Shown here one piece after another: positions 45,357 through 57,959 of a stretch of 64,000 nucleotides of DNA (position 1 is the first letter of the stretch; every line of letters begins with the position of its first letter). This DNA comes from Cephalopachus bancanus (taxonomy: Eukaryota > Chordata > Mammalia > Primates > Tarsiidae): the NCBI GenBank assembly GCA_027257055.1, contig JAPVLO010000234.1:1-64000 (forward strand), written 5' to 3'. The notes under the pieces were generated by a model. The model ran no database searches. It had not been told where the DNA came from and saw only the letters and a program-made list of their open reading frames with translations. Both the position numbers and the translations under genes were made by a program.

Positions 45357-46070
45357 CTTAAGAGCCGTCGGCTTCACTCTTTGGCTACCGACTGATTTCT
45401 AGGTTCTGTCAATGCTGTTGCGTTTGAGTCAGTTCATAGTTTTGACTGTAATTAATCTATATAATTAATTATGTAATTTTAATGACTCCAGATGAATTCC
45501 ACTCTGATTGCATTATGGTACCAAGACATTTTGAATGCTGACCAACCCAGAGTCGACAAGCATGAACAGAGGCCTGTGTGTACCCAAGAGTGAGTCATGA
45601 ACAATCTACATTTGAGGAGGCTGGGCCTCGCTGTTCTAGCCTTGTTCCCTCAGAGGGTGTTGCTGGTCTGACTCAGCATTGCCAGCAACAGTGGGCGTGC
45701 GGCCTCCACGGTGCCCTGCTCCAGTGGGCACCGCACACGCATGCTGTGGGTCTCACGGCCTGCTGTTAGGATAGCCCCTGGCTAAATTTCTCTTCTTTTT
45801 TGCTTCTCATGTCCCCCAACTCCTGCCTCAGCTCATCCACGCACTCAAAAAGAACGGGATGCTAATGTAGAACTTCTGTCCTTGTGATGATTCCGAGAGA
45901 ATTCAGGTTCTCTTCTGTGTCCCTCCACTTTAACTTTTGGAATTCTTTCTGTGAGTCTGTTGACCAGCCATATTGATATCTTATACACAGGTCACACCAA
46001 CATTAATAAAACCTTTTACATTCACACAAAATGTGGGATAATATTTTGTGACAAATTTGGAGACTATAAA
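45357..46070. other. Unassigned intronic sequence
   Basis: Single-copy-looking; an open frame at 45578-45769 is not recognisable. Confidence 0.4.
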
Positions 46071-46205
46071 GTTGGGTGTGATGGAGCATGACTGGAGTTC
46101 CAGCTACTCAGGCAGCTGAGGAAGGTGGAAAGATCGGGAGTTTAAGCTGTCTGAGCAAAATAAGTGAGACTCCCTACCTTATCTCAAAAAACAACAACAA
46201 AAAAA
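46071..46205 (+). mobile_element. Old free Alu monomer
   Basis: One diverged arm with an A-rich tail (AAAACAACAAC). Confidence 0.75.
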
Positions 46206-46227
46206 GAAATTTTGAGAAATATTGTTT

Positions 46228-46444
46228 TTCACCTGCTGGGCTCAGGTGATCCTTCCATCTCAGCCTTTCAAGTAGCTGGAACCACAGGCACACACTGTCA
46301 CTTCCAGCTAATTTCTTTATATATTGTAGAGACAAGGTCTTGCCAAGTTGCCCAGGCTGATCTTGAACCCCTGGATTCAGGCAATCCTTTCGCTTTGGCC
46401 TCCCAAAGTGCTGGAGCCACTGGCATGAGCCTCTGCGCCCAACT
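46228..46444 (-). mobile_element. Alu, 3'-truncated
   Basis: Begins within the right arm (CACCTGCTGGGCTCAGG), no poly(T). Confidence 0.88.
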
Positions 46445-46474
46445 TCTGTATTTATTTTACACTAAGCAGGCTGT

Positions 46475-46777
46475 TCTTTTTTTTTTTTTTTTTTTTTGAG
46501 TTGGAGTCTCACTCCGTCGCCCAGGCTATAGTGCAGTGGCATGATCATGGCCACCACAGCCTCGACCTGCTGGGCTCAGGTGATTCTTCCGCCTCAGCCT
46601 TCCAAGTAGCCAGAACTACAGGTACATGCTACCATGCCCAGCTAATTTTTGATTTATTGTAGAGAGGAGGTCTCGCCAAGTTGCCTGGACTGGTCTTGAA
46701 CCCATGGGCTTAGACAATCTACTCGCCTTGGCCTCCCAAAGTGCTGGGATTACAGGCTGAGCCACCGAGACTGGCCA
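46475..46777 (-). mobile_element. Alu, intermediate age
   Basis: Full dimer with about 22 T. Confidence 0.94.
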
Positions 46778-46959
46778 AAAATTATTACTTAATATTAATA
46801 ATAGCAAGTGATTCTGAGAAAACTCATGGGAATACCATACAGTTTAACTCTTATATCTTTATATAGCTCTGGCAAAGGCAAAGGTTTGATTCTTGTGTTT
46901 ACTGGAGAACCATCCAGTTAGCCATTTGTATTTCTATTACATGCAGTATAATGAAAATT

Positions 46960-47445
46960 TAGTTCAATCACTTTGGAGCACAATTTGGCAATATCTAGCA
47001 AAGTCAAAGATCAGAAAATTATGCTATAGTCCTACAATTCCTCTTCTAAAATATTGACCTCCCCAAACTCTTAGTATGTGTATATTAGGTGACATGTGAT
47101 GAGTGTACACAATTAGTGAAAATGTAGAGATAACCCAGCCACCTGTCAGGAGAAAAATTAATATGTAAGTTGGTTTATTTATACTATGCCTTGGGTCAAA
47201 ATGAATTAACTGGGTTTACATGGACAGAACAAAGCAGATAAATTTCAAACCATGTTGAGAGAAGATAAAATGTATAGTATAACATTTATTTAAAATTCAG
47301 TACCATAGATAGATGCTATATATTTACATAAACATATGTAGATAACTATAAAGTATGTACATATATGATATATGCTATAGATGAGTGGTTATCTTCTAGG
47401 AGGGAGGGACAAGGTAGTGAGATGGGGCTTTAATGTATCTACAAT
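46960..47445 (+). mobile_element. Old L1 3' region
   Basis: GAGCACAATTTGGCAATATC, ATGCTATAGTCCTACAATTC and a later AT-rich part follow the pattern of an old L1 ORF2 end and 3' UTR; strongly diverged. Confidence 0.55.
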
Positions 47446-47514
47446 TTTTTTTCTTTTAGAATATCTGAGGCAAATATGACAATGGATATCCTTTTGCCTT
47501 TGTTAAACTTTTAC

Positions 47515-47808
47515 TTTTTTTTCTTTTTTGAGTTGGAGTCTCACTCTGTCCTCCAGGCTGGAGTGCAGTGGCACACTCATAGCCACCGCAGCCTCAATCT
47601 GCTGGGCTCAGGCGATCCTTCCACCTCAACTTTCCAAGTAGCTGAAACTATAGGCATGCTCTCCCATGCCAAGCTAATTTTTTGATTTATTGTAGAGAGG
47701 AGGTCTCACCAAGTTGCCCAGGCTGGTCTTGAATCCCTGGACTCGGGCAATCCTCTCGCCTCCACCTCCCAAGTGCTGGGATTATAGACGTGAGCCACTG
47801 CGCCTGGC
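47515..47808 (-). mobile_element. Alu, intermediate age
   Basis: TSD TTAAACTT at 47503-47510 and 47809-47816. Confidence 0.94.
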
Positions 47809-48055
47809 TTAAACTTATATTTCCACCATAAAAAATTAAAAACCCCAGCCAAATCAAATATCCATAATCATTCAGCTAATCTTTATTCTGACCAATGGAA
47901 CTAGTTTTGTATGGATGAAACATAGGTACCTGTCTCGGGGTTTGTGATTTGCTGGTGACCTGCTCTAAGACACGCTTCCACTCCGCCTGGCTGGTGCCTG
48001 GAATCTCAGCTTCAACCTCAGGAACAGAGGAGTTTTTCATAAAAGTATAGTATGT

Positions 48056-48260
48056 CTTAGAGCTGGTTTTCTCAACCTTGGCCCTGCTGAAATTTTGGAC
48101 TGGAAAATTCTGTGTTGCAGGGAACATCCTGTACAATGTGAGATGCTTAGTAGCATCTACCCAATGAGATGACAGTAGCATACTCCCATGGTGACAGCCA
48201 GCCATGTCTGCAGACATTGCCCAATGTCCCTTGGGTGTAATCCTCCTTGTGAGGAGTTGC
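48056..48260. mobile_element. MER5A-like nonautonomous hAT element
   Basis: TTTTCTCAACCTTGGCCCTG, CCTGTACAATGTGAGATG, AGTAGCATCTACCC and TGTCTGCAGACATTGCC match the MER5A pattern along its length. Confidence 0.85.
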
Positions 48261-48316
48261 TCTTAGAGAGTAATGCATTCATCTGTTGGTCATGACTTAT
48301 CAGCATGATTTTAGTT

Positions 48317-48905
48317 TTCTTTTTTCTTTTTTTTTTTTGGAGTCAGAGTCTAGCTGGGCATGGTGGCAGACTCATGGCCACCGCAGCCTCCACCTGCTGG
48401 ACTCAGGGGATCCTTCCACTTCAGCCTTCCAAGAAGCTGGTGCCACAGGTGCATGCCACCATGCCCAGCTAATTTTTTTTTTTTTTGAGTTGGTGTCTCA
48501 CTCAGTTACCCAGACTGGAGTGCAGTGGCCGCTCCCAGCCACCGCAACCTCGACCTGCTGGGCTCCGGCGATCCTTCTGCCTCAGCCTTCCGAGTAGCCG
48601 GAATTACAGGCATGCGCTGCCATGCCCGGTTGATTGTTTTTTTTTGATTTATTGTAGGGATGAGGTCTCGCTGCCCAGTCGGGTCTCGAACCTGCGGGCT
48701 CAGGCAATACACTCATCTCAGCCTCCCAAAGGCACGGAATTACAGGCTGAGCCACCGAGCCCGGCCCAGCTAATTTTTTGATTTATGGTGGAGACGCGGT
48801 CTCACCATGTTGCTCTGGCTGGTCTCAAACCCCTGATCTCATGCAATCCTCTCGCCTGTGCCTCCCAAAGTGCTGAGATTACAGGTGTGAGTCACCGCGC
48901 CTGGC
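48317..48905 (-). mobile_element. Older Alu split by a young Alu, rearranged 3' part
   Basis: Right arm at 48317-48477, left arm at 48765-48905. Just after the T-run, TAGCTGGGCATGGTGGCAG appears in forward Alu sense inside the reverse element. Confidence 0.9.
48478..48764 (-). mobile_element. Alu, young, nested in older Alu
   Basis: A 14-bp TSD, CCCAGCTAATTTTT, lies at 48464-48477 and 48765-48778. Confidence 0.96.
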
Positions 48906-49325
48906 TCACCAAAGTTTTTATCTGGACATTTTGAGAAGGCTGCATCTGGTTCTTCCACCATGACAATGTACCTGCCCACACTGCGCTGGAGTGTTAAGCA
49001 GTTTTTAACCAAAAAGCCATGACCCCTATGCCCCACCCTTCCTATTTACCCGGTCCCACCCCAAGTGACTTCTTTTGTTTCCCCTATGAAAACAGTAAAG
49101 GGAAACATTTTGCCGATGTGAAAGAGATGAAGCAAAACATGGCACAAGCACTAAAAGGCATCAAAATTGATGAGTTCAAAAACTGGTTTAAGCAGTGGAA
49201 AAAGCATCTTGATAGCTGTGTTGCATCAGATGGAGAGGACTTGGAGGGTGACTGAAGTTTAAACATGTAAGAATAGGTAGCAATGTTTTATAAGTAAATT
49301 TGGCTTTTTTGGGTCCCCCTCGCTC
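48906..49325 (+). pseudogene. mariner transposase 3' fragment (copy B)
   Basis: Same element as 5541-6195. The frame at 49019-49255 reads a Pro-rich start, SDFFCFP, KGKHFADVKEMKQ, WFKQWKKHLDS and a terminal EGD stop, then a short 3' UTR and GGCTTTTTTGGGTCCCCCTCG. Only the last about 80 codons survive. Confidence 0.82.
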
Positions 49326-49392
49326 ATTGCCTGTTTTTTGGGGGGGAGCTTTACTTTAAAGTGAATTAGAGACTTGCACATAATGCTGTGCT

Positions 49393-49735
49393 TGTTATGG
49401 ACCGAATGTCTGTGTTCCTACAAAGTTGATACACTGAAACCCTAACACCCAACTTGATGGTATTAGGTAGGATGGAGCCATGATGAATGGAATTAGTGCC
49501 CTTATTAACAGAGACCCCTGAGAACTCTCCAGTCCCCTTCCATCTGTGAGGACACAGCAAGAAGACAACCTTCCGGAAGCCAGCGAGGGAGTTCTCACTG
49601 GAACCTGGCTGGGCAAGCCACCAGATCTTGGATTTCAGCTTCTAGAACTGTGAGAACGTCCATTCTGCTGTTTGTAAGCTACCAGGTCTGTGGTACTCTG
49701 TTTAGTAGCCTGCACTGCTGAAGGCACTGCTCGAA
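49393..49735 (+). mobile_element. MST/MLT1-type MaLR LTR
   Basis: TGTTATGGACCGAATGTCTG start, AACTTGATGGTATTAGG, GGAATTAGTGCCCTTATTA, TGTGAGGACACAGCAAGAAG and TTCTAGAACTGTGAGAA appear in the order seen in MST LTRs. Confidence 0.88.
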
Positions 49736-50042
49736 CCCTCTGAAAGTAACTGGATGACTTGGCATTGAACTCTGACCAAGGATGAGTGAGCAGGGTGGAG
49801 TGGTTCTGACCAGAAAGAAGGTCAAAGGTCAGCTCAGAGTCAAGGTCTTGGAAATGCCTTATGAAGTGGTGAGTGGGAAGAGAGTGACTCAAGCCCCGAA
49901 TCATGGGAAGGAAGGCTCCCATCCTAAGAGACCAGTTGGGAAGTTTAGAAAACGTACTCTGTATTACCTTTTAGATTGTTTTTCTTTTCATATAGCAGAA
50001 CATAGTGGATGGTGTCCCTGTGTCTTACCCTATTTTCAGTGA
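49736..50042. other. Unassigned intronic sequence
   Basis: No gene or repeat recognised. Confidence 0.4.
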
Positions 50043-50180
50043 TATTGGCTATTATTATTATTTTTAATAGAGACAGAGTCATACTATGTTGCCCAGGCTG
50101 GTCTTGAACTCCTGAGCAATCCTCTCACCTCAGCCTCCCATAGTACGGAGATTACAGGTGTGAGCCATCACGCCCAACCT
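50043..50180 (-). mobile_element. Old left Alu monomer
   Basis: Single arm from AGAGACAGAGTCATACTATG to GCCATCACGCCC, with (TTA)n tail. Confidence 0.85.
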
Positions 50181-50337
50181 AGTTTTTTTTTTTCTGAGTT
50201 GGAGTCTCACTCTGTCACCCAGGCTGGAGTGCAGTGGCATGCTCACAGCCACTGCAGCCTCAGCCTACTGGGCTCAGGCAATCCTTTTGCCTCAGCCTCC
50301 CAAATAGCTGGAACTACAGGCATGTGTCATCATGTTG
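50181..50337 (-). mobile_element. Alu right arm, first half of an inverted chimera
   Basis: Poly(T) and right arm only; switches directly into a forward Alu at about 50338. Confidence 0.88.
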
Positions 50338-50949
<612 letters not shown>

Positions 50950-51272
50950 CAGTAAGTCCCCTACATATGAATGAGTTCTGTTCTGAGACTGTGTTTGTAA
51001 GTCCAACAAAGTTAGCCCGGGTACCCAAACACAATCAGCTATATCACTGCTACCTTTACATTTACTTCTGGATAACCTGGGCTTGAAATAAAGATACTGT
51101 ACTCTATACAGTGCTGTACAGTATACAAAAGCACAGCCACTTGTAGAGGATGCTTGCCCATTGACAGTTTATGCCAGACACATAAACTTACTCACATGGT
51201 TGGACATGCGAATGCACGTTGGCGTCTTTGAAAGTTCACAACTTGAAGGATTGCATGTAGGGGACTTACCAT
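50950..51272. mobile_element. Short DNA transposon (MITE) with terminal inverted repeats
   Basis: AGTAAGTCCCCTACAT at the left end and ATGTAGGGGACTTACC at the right end are inverted repeats of each other. No coding capacity in about 320 bases. The right half recurs at 7616-7748. Superfamily uncertain, possibly Tigger-like. Confidence 0.85.
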
Positions 51273-51299
51273 CTTTGATTTCTGTCCCTCTTTTCCTTT

Positions 51300-51682
51300 C
51301 CTAGCACATCGTTCTGAAACCCTTGGAATCTCTCAAGTGTTAAGTGATATAGTGACTTTTTGTATGCTAACGAGATGACTGTTCTTTGGCCAGGTCCTGG
51401 AGAGCCTCTGGGTGGGGCATGATTGCCAGGGGGTGATACTGTCTTGTGATAAAAGGGTTTGAACTTTCAGTCTCCAATGGCCAGTGACGTAACCTAACCA
51501 GTCCTACCTATGCAATGAAGGCTCCATGAAGACCAAAGAAGACTGTGTTCAGAGCTTTCAGGTTGTGAACACAGCCAGGTACCTGAGAGAGGTGGACCTC
51601 AGCCCCCTGGGACCAGAGGCTTCTGAACTTGGGACCCTTCTGACTCTGCCTTGTGTACTTCTTCATCTGGCTGTTCATTTGT

Positions 51683-51718
<36 letters not shown>

Positions 51719-52330
51719 TCAGAGTCTCACTCTGTTGCCTAGGCTGGAGTGCAGTGGCACACTCACAGCCACAACAGCCTCGACCTACTGGGCTCAGGTG
51801 ATCCTTCTGCCTCAGCTTTCCAAGTAGCTGGAACTACAGGTGTGCGCCACTGCGCCCGGCAAATTTTTTGATTTATTGTAGAGATGAGGTTTCGCCAAGT
51901 TGCCCAGGCTGGTCTTGAACCCATGGGCTCAGGCAATCCCCTTGCCTCAGCCTCCCAAAGTGCTAGGCGTGAGCCACCGTGCCTGGCCTATTTGTATATT
52001 TTTAAGTGTTCTTTATAAATAATCAGCAATAGTAAGTTAAGTGTTTCGGAGTTTGATGAGCTATTCTAGCAAGTGATTGAACCGAGGAAGGAGTTGAGGG
52101 AACTCCCAATTTATAGCCAGTTGGGCAGAAGTTCTGGAGGCCTGGACTTGTGATTGGCACCCGAAGCGGGGCATACTTGTGTAACTGAGCTCTTAACTTG
52201 TGGTGTCTGACTCTTAACTCCAGGTAGTGTCAGAACGGAATTGAATTGTAGGCCATCCAGCTTGTGTTGGAGAATTGGTTGGCATGGGAGAAGACCCAAA
52301 CATCTGGGGTCCCGGAAGTATTCTGTGTTC
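51300..52330 (+). repeat. Old repeat, LTR-like, split by an Alu
   Basis: CCAATTTATAGCCAGTTGG, TTGTGATTGGCACCCGAAG, AACTGAGCTCTTAACTTGTG and GAATTGAATTGTAGGCCATC are phrases of a widespread mammalian repeat, which I think is LTR-derived. Boundaries and family are uncertain. Confidence 0.45.
51685..51988 (-). mobile_element. Alu with (TA)n(GA)n tail
   Basis: The tail has decayed to TATATATAT and AGAGAGAG. ATTTGTRWAT occurs on both sides, a possible TSD. Confidence 0.93.
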
Positions 52331-52458
52331 TGGTGAGAGTGTAGTAGAAGAAAACAGTCAGTTTGTTTCCTGTTATAGTCACTTACCAGGAAATTCATAT
52401 GGTTCCACCTCACATCATCAACATTTTTTAAGAAACAAATATATTAAGAATGTTTAGA

Positions 52459-52746
52459 ACCGGGTAAGATGACTTACGCCTGTAATCCCAGCACTCTGGG
52501 AGGCCGATGCAGGATTGCTTGAACCCAGGAGTTCGAGACCAGTCTAGCCAACACAGCAAGACCTTGCTCTACAAAAAATAAAAAAAATTATCCGGGTGTG
52601 GTGGTGTGTGTCTGTAGTCCCAGCTATTTGGGACACTGAGCTCATGAGGTCAAGGCTGCAGTTGAGCCATGAGTATGCCACTGTACTCCAGCCTGGGCAA
52701 CAGAGTGAGACTCCTCACAAGACAACAAAACAAAACAAAACAAACC
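52459..52746 (+). mobile_element. Alu, oldest type
   Basis: AluJ-like (CAGCACTCTGGGAGGCCGATG, GACCAGTCTAGCCAACAC), AAAAC tail. Confidence 0.92.
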
Positions 52747-53287
52747 GGAATATTTAGCATTGTAATCAAAGATACCCTACATAAATGTCAAACCATAAGG
52801 CTGACATTTTAAGTGAATTGATGGTTCATTTGACAATGGAATTTTATGAGTGCTTCTGTTCTGTGGGATTTCTTGTTTAATCAGATTAGTTATGTCCAGA
52901 TCAACAGAGTTAATGTGGGCTGTTGGCCAAGATGTGGGTCAACAGTGTATTCAGCGGGCCGTTAGAATGCTAGTTGTTGAGATGGAATCTCTTCCTGTTC
53001 TTCCCGGTGCCTTCTGGTTTTTCTATCGTATTGGCTGACAGCCAATGATGGTGTTGACACCACAACTCTGCTTCCATGCCCATTTATGCTTCAAAACACA
53101 GAATTAATTCCATGGTTAATATTTATATGTGGGGTTAAAATCTTTCCATGTTATGATCAGCACTGATTATTTTGTAAGTTTTTGGAGAACTATTGGAGTA
53201 TATGATGATGAACAAGGGAATAGATTTTCTCATCCACCTTTATCAAGAGAAAAGGTAAATTTCTAATACTTCTAGCTTAGGACTTGT
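52747..53287. other. Unassigned intronic sequence
   Basis: AT-rich; GTGAATTGATGGTTCA at about 52814 recurs at 54236; no gene seen. Confidence 0.4.
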
Positions 53288-53622
53288 CATAGGCTGTTCA
53301 GGCTTCTGTAACAAAATACCACAGAGTGGGTGGCTTATAGACTAAAGAAATTTATTTCTCACTCTCTGGAGACTGGGAGGTCTAAGATCAAGGCCCTCCT
53401 TCCTGGTTCGTAGAGGGCCTTTTGTTGTAACCTCACTTGATGGGAGGAGTGAGGGATCTTTCTGGGACCTCTCTGGTAATGGTGTTGATATCATTCACGA
53501 GGACTCTACCCACATGGCCTAATTACCTCCCAAAGGCTCCACCTCTGATCACCTCACACTAGGGGTCAGGTTTCCACAGATGAATTTTGGGGGAACACGA
53601 ATACACAGTCTGTGGCAGTGCT
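53288..53622 (-). mobile_element. MaLR-type LTR
   Basis: GCTTCTGTAACAAAATACCA to AATTTTGGGGGAACACG is an MST/MLT1-like LTR in reverse orientation, with ACAGAGTGGGTGGCTTATA near its end. Confidence 0.85.
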
Positions 53623-54353
53623 GTTAACTTAGTCTTGATCACTAGCAGAAAATTACCCAGAATAAAAAAGGAGGGAGCAGATTATCCCATCACAGATAAA
53701 CAAACCATGTAGAAGCAATCGCATGGAAGGACTTTATTTCCATGAAGTTTTTGACTCTATCCTAATCCCAAAGAATAGGGTCAACAAAACCATTTTGCCT
53801 GTTCCCTTGCTGTCTCCCTGGCAGACATCACTAGTCTTCATTATTGAGCCAAGATGTGGTCTCAGAATGCCTCCTTCACACTGTCCACCGGACAGCAATT
53901 GAACCCACTGGCTTGGAGCTGACCCTTGCACCATGCTGCTCTGGGGAATAGATCTGCGTTCTCACCCTGTGTGGCAGGAGGTCACTAACCGAAAGAGGGG
54001 GACTCGTTGAATAATCGGGTTCGGCATGGATTTGGTTTTAACATTTGAGGTTGTGTTGATGACTTTGACATAATGGGAAGTACAGTGCAGTTGACTGAAT
54101 GCTCTTCAGTTACTCAAGGTTTAAAACCCCCTGGGAAACAGGAATAGAATTTAAAGTAATCTGAATGGTTTTGAAGAATGTGCCATCAGAGAGAGGGACT
54201 ACATCAAGATTATTTACTCAAAGACAATGCTTTAGTGAATTGATGGTTCACTGTGGGATAGAAAAACCAGGCTTGGTGAATGGTAAAGCATTGCCACAGA
54301 TGTATGAGAGGATCAGGTAGTGAAAGGCAAATCAAAACACAGAATTTAAGAAG
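53623..54353. other. Unassigned intronic sequence
   Basis: No gene or repeat recognised. Confidence 0.4.
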
Positions 54354-54474
54354 ACGCACCAGATGCTGTGACTCATGCCTGTAATCCCAGCACTTTGGGA
54401 GACTGAGGCAGGAGGATTGCGAGTCCAGGAGTTTGAGAGCAGTCTAGGCAACAGAGCCAGACCTCAACCCTACT

Positions 54475-54505
<31 letters not shown>

Positions 54506-54506
54506 A
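54354..54506 (+). mobile_element. Free left Alu monomer
   Basis: Only a left arm, followed by an (AAAAC)n tail. Confidence 0.86.
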
Positions 54507-54736
54507 CTTCCATGCATAACTGAACCAGCATGCTCAACTATAATGACCAACCCTGGTGTTTGCCATGATCAATGCTTCCTGAGTGTCTTCTGTGTGTCTG
54601 GGTTATATGTGATACATGCTGGGTTATATGTGATATCTAGTGCCCCTCAAGTAAAGCTTAGCTTGATTGAGGGCATATCACCAATATCCACGCAGCAACT
54701 GAGAACCAGGCAGTATTCATGTTATTGAATTCCATA
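54507..54736. repeat. Unassigned sequence with short tandem duplication
   Basis: GGGTTATATGTGATA occurs at about 54600 and 54620. Confidence 0.6.
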
Positions 54737-54751
54737 AACATACAGATATAA

Positions 54752-55045
54752 GGTCGGGTGCAGTGGCTTAGGCCTATAATCCCGGCACTCTGGGAGGTCG
54801 AGGTGAGGATTGCTTAAGCCCACAAGTTCGAGACCAGCTGGACAACTTGGTGGGATCTCATCTCTCCAATAAATCAAAAAATTAGCCACACGTGGTGGCG
54901 CATGCCTGTAGTTCCAGCTACTTGGAAGGCTGAAGCGGGAAGGATCACCTGAGCCCAGCAGGTTGAGGCTGCAGTGACTGTGAGCGTGACACTGCACTCC
55001 AGGCTGGGTGACAGAGTGAGACTCCAACTCAAAACAAACAAACAC
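54752..55045 (+). mobile_element. Alu, intermediate age
   Basis: A 15-bp TSD, AACATACAGATATAA, lies at 54737-54751 and 55046-55060. Confidence 0.96.
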
Positions 55046-55060
55046 AACATACAGATATAA

Positions 55061-55410
55061 TTAATTAGAGGAAGAACTTTCTTAAGTACAGCATGAAAGA
55101 TCATTTTGGGGACATTGGAGAATGTTTTGTAAGGATATGTTGGTGTTGAATGGGCCACGTGGAGATGGATTGGGTCAAAATAAACTGAGAAGACTGGGGA
55201 AATGAGGGAATAGCTTAATTAGCAACAGGAGTGCGCTTAATTTGTAGAAGGGACAAAATAGAAATAATGTTGTTCACAAGGATAAGATGATGGAGGCTCT
55301 CAAAATAAAGCAGTTTAGATTTGATGTAAAAGCATAGATAAACCCTGGGCTACTGTTCATATTAAGTGTGGTGAAGAGGAAATTCTGAAGCTTGTAAGAC
55401 TGGTTAATAT
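55061..55410. other. Unassigned intronic sequence
   Basis: No gene or repeat recognised. Confidence 0.4.
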
Positions 55411-55521
55411 TGGCTGGGTGTGGTGGCTCATGCCTGCAATCTCAGCACTTTGAGAGGCTGAGGTGGGAGTGTTCCTTGAGCCTAGGAGTTCGAGACCAGC
55501 CTGGGCAATAGTAAGAACTTC
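55411..55521 (+). mobile_element. Alu left arm, first half of an inverted chimera
   Basis: Left arm ending GGGCAATAGTAAGAACT, then a switch into a reverse Alu. Confidence 0.88.
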
Positions 55522-55693
55522 CAAGTAGCTGGGACTACAGGTACACGCTACCATTTCCAGCTAATTTTTATTTTTGTAGAGACGAGATCTCGCTCTGTTG
55601 CCCAGGCTGATATCGAACTCTTGGGCTCAAGCAATCTTCCTGCTGTGCCCTCCCAAAGTGCTGGAATTACTGGCATGAGCCACAGGGCTCCAG
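55522..55693 (-). mobile_element. Alu, second half of an inverted chimera
   Basis: Reverse right-arm end and left arm (CCAAGTAGCTGGGACTACAGG to GAGCCACAGGGC). Confidence 0.88.
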
Positions 55694-55707
55694 GCAATCA
55701 AGCCTCT

Positions 55708-55762
55708 TTTTTTTTTTTTTTAAGTCTGGGATCTCACTCTGTCACCCAGGCTGGAGTGCGGT
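55708..55762 (-). mobile_element. Alu 3' fragment
   Basis: Poly(T) and the last about 40 bases of a right arm. Confidence 0.85.
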
Positions 55763-56306
55763 TTCTGGAAGTTTCCTCAGGGAGCAAACCCCTAGGACAT
55801 TCTATCTCCTGTAATTTCCTGGTGACAGCTGGGGAGCAAGAGCAGGAGGATGGCATGGGACATGGCCTGCTTTTCACCCCTTTGAACCTTGGCTTTCTCT
55901 CTGGGGCTGAGGGCCTGCCTCTGGGCTTCTCTGCTGTGGTGCTCCGGGCAGCACGACCTGCTCATTTCAATTGAGAACAGCAGTGAACCCTGAACCAGGA
56001 GAATGCAGGGGATGCTGAGGACAAATGTTGTGGGTGGGCTACTTGGTCCTTTTACCTCTAAGTATCTGCACTATTTGCAGAGGACAGAAACTTGGAGGAA
56101 CACTGGCCTCAGGCCTTGATAAAAAGTTCATGTATTTTGGAGATGGTGCATGTACTGCAAATGACACCCTTCTTCAGTTATTAGGGAGAACAGCATTATG
56201 GACAGTGATTTCCGGGATTCCTTTGCAATCTGTGATATTCTCTTGGTTCAGGCGGGGGAAAATTGATAATAAATTCCAGAAGCCATCCCTTGAAAAAAAC
56301 AAAAAC
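55763..56306. other. Unassigned intronic sequence
   Basis: A 110-codon frame overlaps 56025-56357 but runs into an Alu and matches nothing I know. Confidence 0.4.
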
Positions 56307-56605
56307 AGGCAGGGCGTGGTGGCTCACACCTGTAATCCTAGCACTTTGGGAGACTGAGGCAAGAGGATTGCCTGAACCCAGGGGTTTGAGACCAGCCTGG
56401 GCAACATAGTGAGGCCTCGTCTCTACCATAAATAAAAAGGAAAAAATTAGTCAGGCATGGTGGCACGCACCTGTGGTTCCAGCTACTTGGGAAGCTGAGG
56501 TGGAAGGGTAGCCTGAGTCCAGCAGGTTGAGGCTGCAGTGGCCATGATCATGCCACTGTACTCCAGCCTGGGTGACAGAGTGAAACTCTGACTCCAAAAA
56601 AAAAA
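56307..56605 (+). mobile_element. Alu, older
   Basis: Full dimer, CAACATAGTGAGGCCTCG in the left arm. Confidence 0.94.
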
Positions 56606-57959
56606 AAGAAAAACAATTTAAAAAACAAAGATTATGACCCAACTGAGCTCACAGACTTTGGCTATGTGTAGTGAATAACATGCTTGGAGGAATAAGTGAA
56701 ATCTTGAAAGCCTTTGCCAGGTGTCTGTGCAGTTCCTCTTTTCCAAGCTTGGCCAACTTTGTGGTGATGATGTTGGTGTCTGTCAGTGTGTCATCCATGT
56801 CCTTTCCTCTTCCTGCCCCTGCAGTTACGTTGGCACACGTTTGCTTAAATAAATAACATCCTCATTTTCTCTGACTCTAGATGAGCGAGTTTACTTGCCA
56901 GTGTGTAGGCCAAACCACGTGTGTGTTGTGGTCAGGTTTGTGAAATTCCAGGGGGTGACGGTGTTCGGGCACTGCATAGATGATGAGTTCAGCAGCACTG
57001 ATCAATAGAGATGCACGTACATCCGGGTTTGTGTGAAGAAGAGAGAAAAACAGTCATGTTGTAATTGAGGAAGAAAAAAGAATGAATGTCTCTCCCCTCC
57101 TTTTTTTGGTCCTTTTGGGGTTAAAAAAAAAAGACCAAAAAAAGGAGGACATTGCCTTGCCATTCTACCCCTTACCCTCATAGGATGAGCCATCATGTCC
57201 TTTAGTAGAAGCCTGTTTAGTTTTAGACATTTAGAAATGGTATTTTATGAGTTGGATGTGACTTGATATTTTGTTTTGGTTTCTGCTTGTAATCAGTTAT
57301 GACAATCTTTGCATCCTATGATGAATGAAGTGGTGGTTCATGAGCTCAAGGAAAGTGAGAAAGAGGGGCATGGAGTTCTGCTGGTGTGAAGAACTTAGGA
57401 TGGTTTCAGAAAAAGGAGCGTCAGGGGGGAAGAAATTGTGAGCCAAGGCAGGAGGCCAGGAGAGCCCAGGATTAGGCGCCCTATGACGATTGAGTCTGGC
57501 TGGAGCTAGGAGGAGTGAAGAGAATTGGGATGGAAGGAGCCGAGATTGAATCTGCAGGTTTACATCCAATCCTCAAAGGCTTTGAGTTAGGGCCAGACGA
57601 AGAAACTCATGCCTTCAAATGGACTCTCAAGGTTTGAGAAGATGAATCTGGCAGTTTTACGGATGTGGGGTTAGACCAGGGTTGGGGGGAGTGTGTGGGG
57701 GAAGACATGGAGAGAGGGGAGATAGTGACAGGAAGGGGGCTTGAAGGAGCAGAGGGTTGACAGCCCTATGAAGAAGAAGTCAGGACTCTAGGTGCATATC
57801 TGGGAGTTACTGGCAAAGAGTGAAAGTGGAAATGGTGGGTTTAATGAGCTCACAGAGGATGACAGATATTTACAAGACTGGAGAAAAAGTCATAGAAAAG
57901 GGGCAGAAAGAGATGAGTGGACCAGACAAGGATCAACCAGGAAAGAGTAAGAACAGGGG
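56606..57959. other. Unassigned intronic sequence
   Basis: 1.35 kb without recognised repeats. Bases 57099-57145 hold a near-palindrome: CTCCTTTTTTTGGTCCTTTT and its reverse complement AAAAGACCAAAAAAAGGAG. From about 57660 it becomes increasingly purine-rich. Confidence 0.45.
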
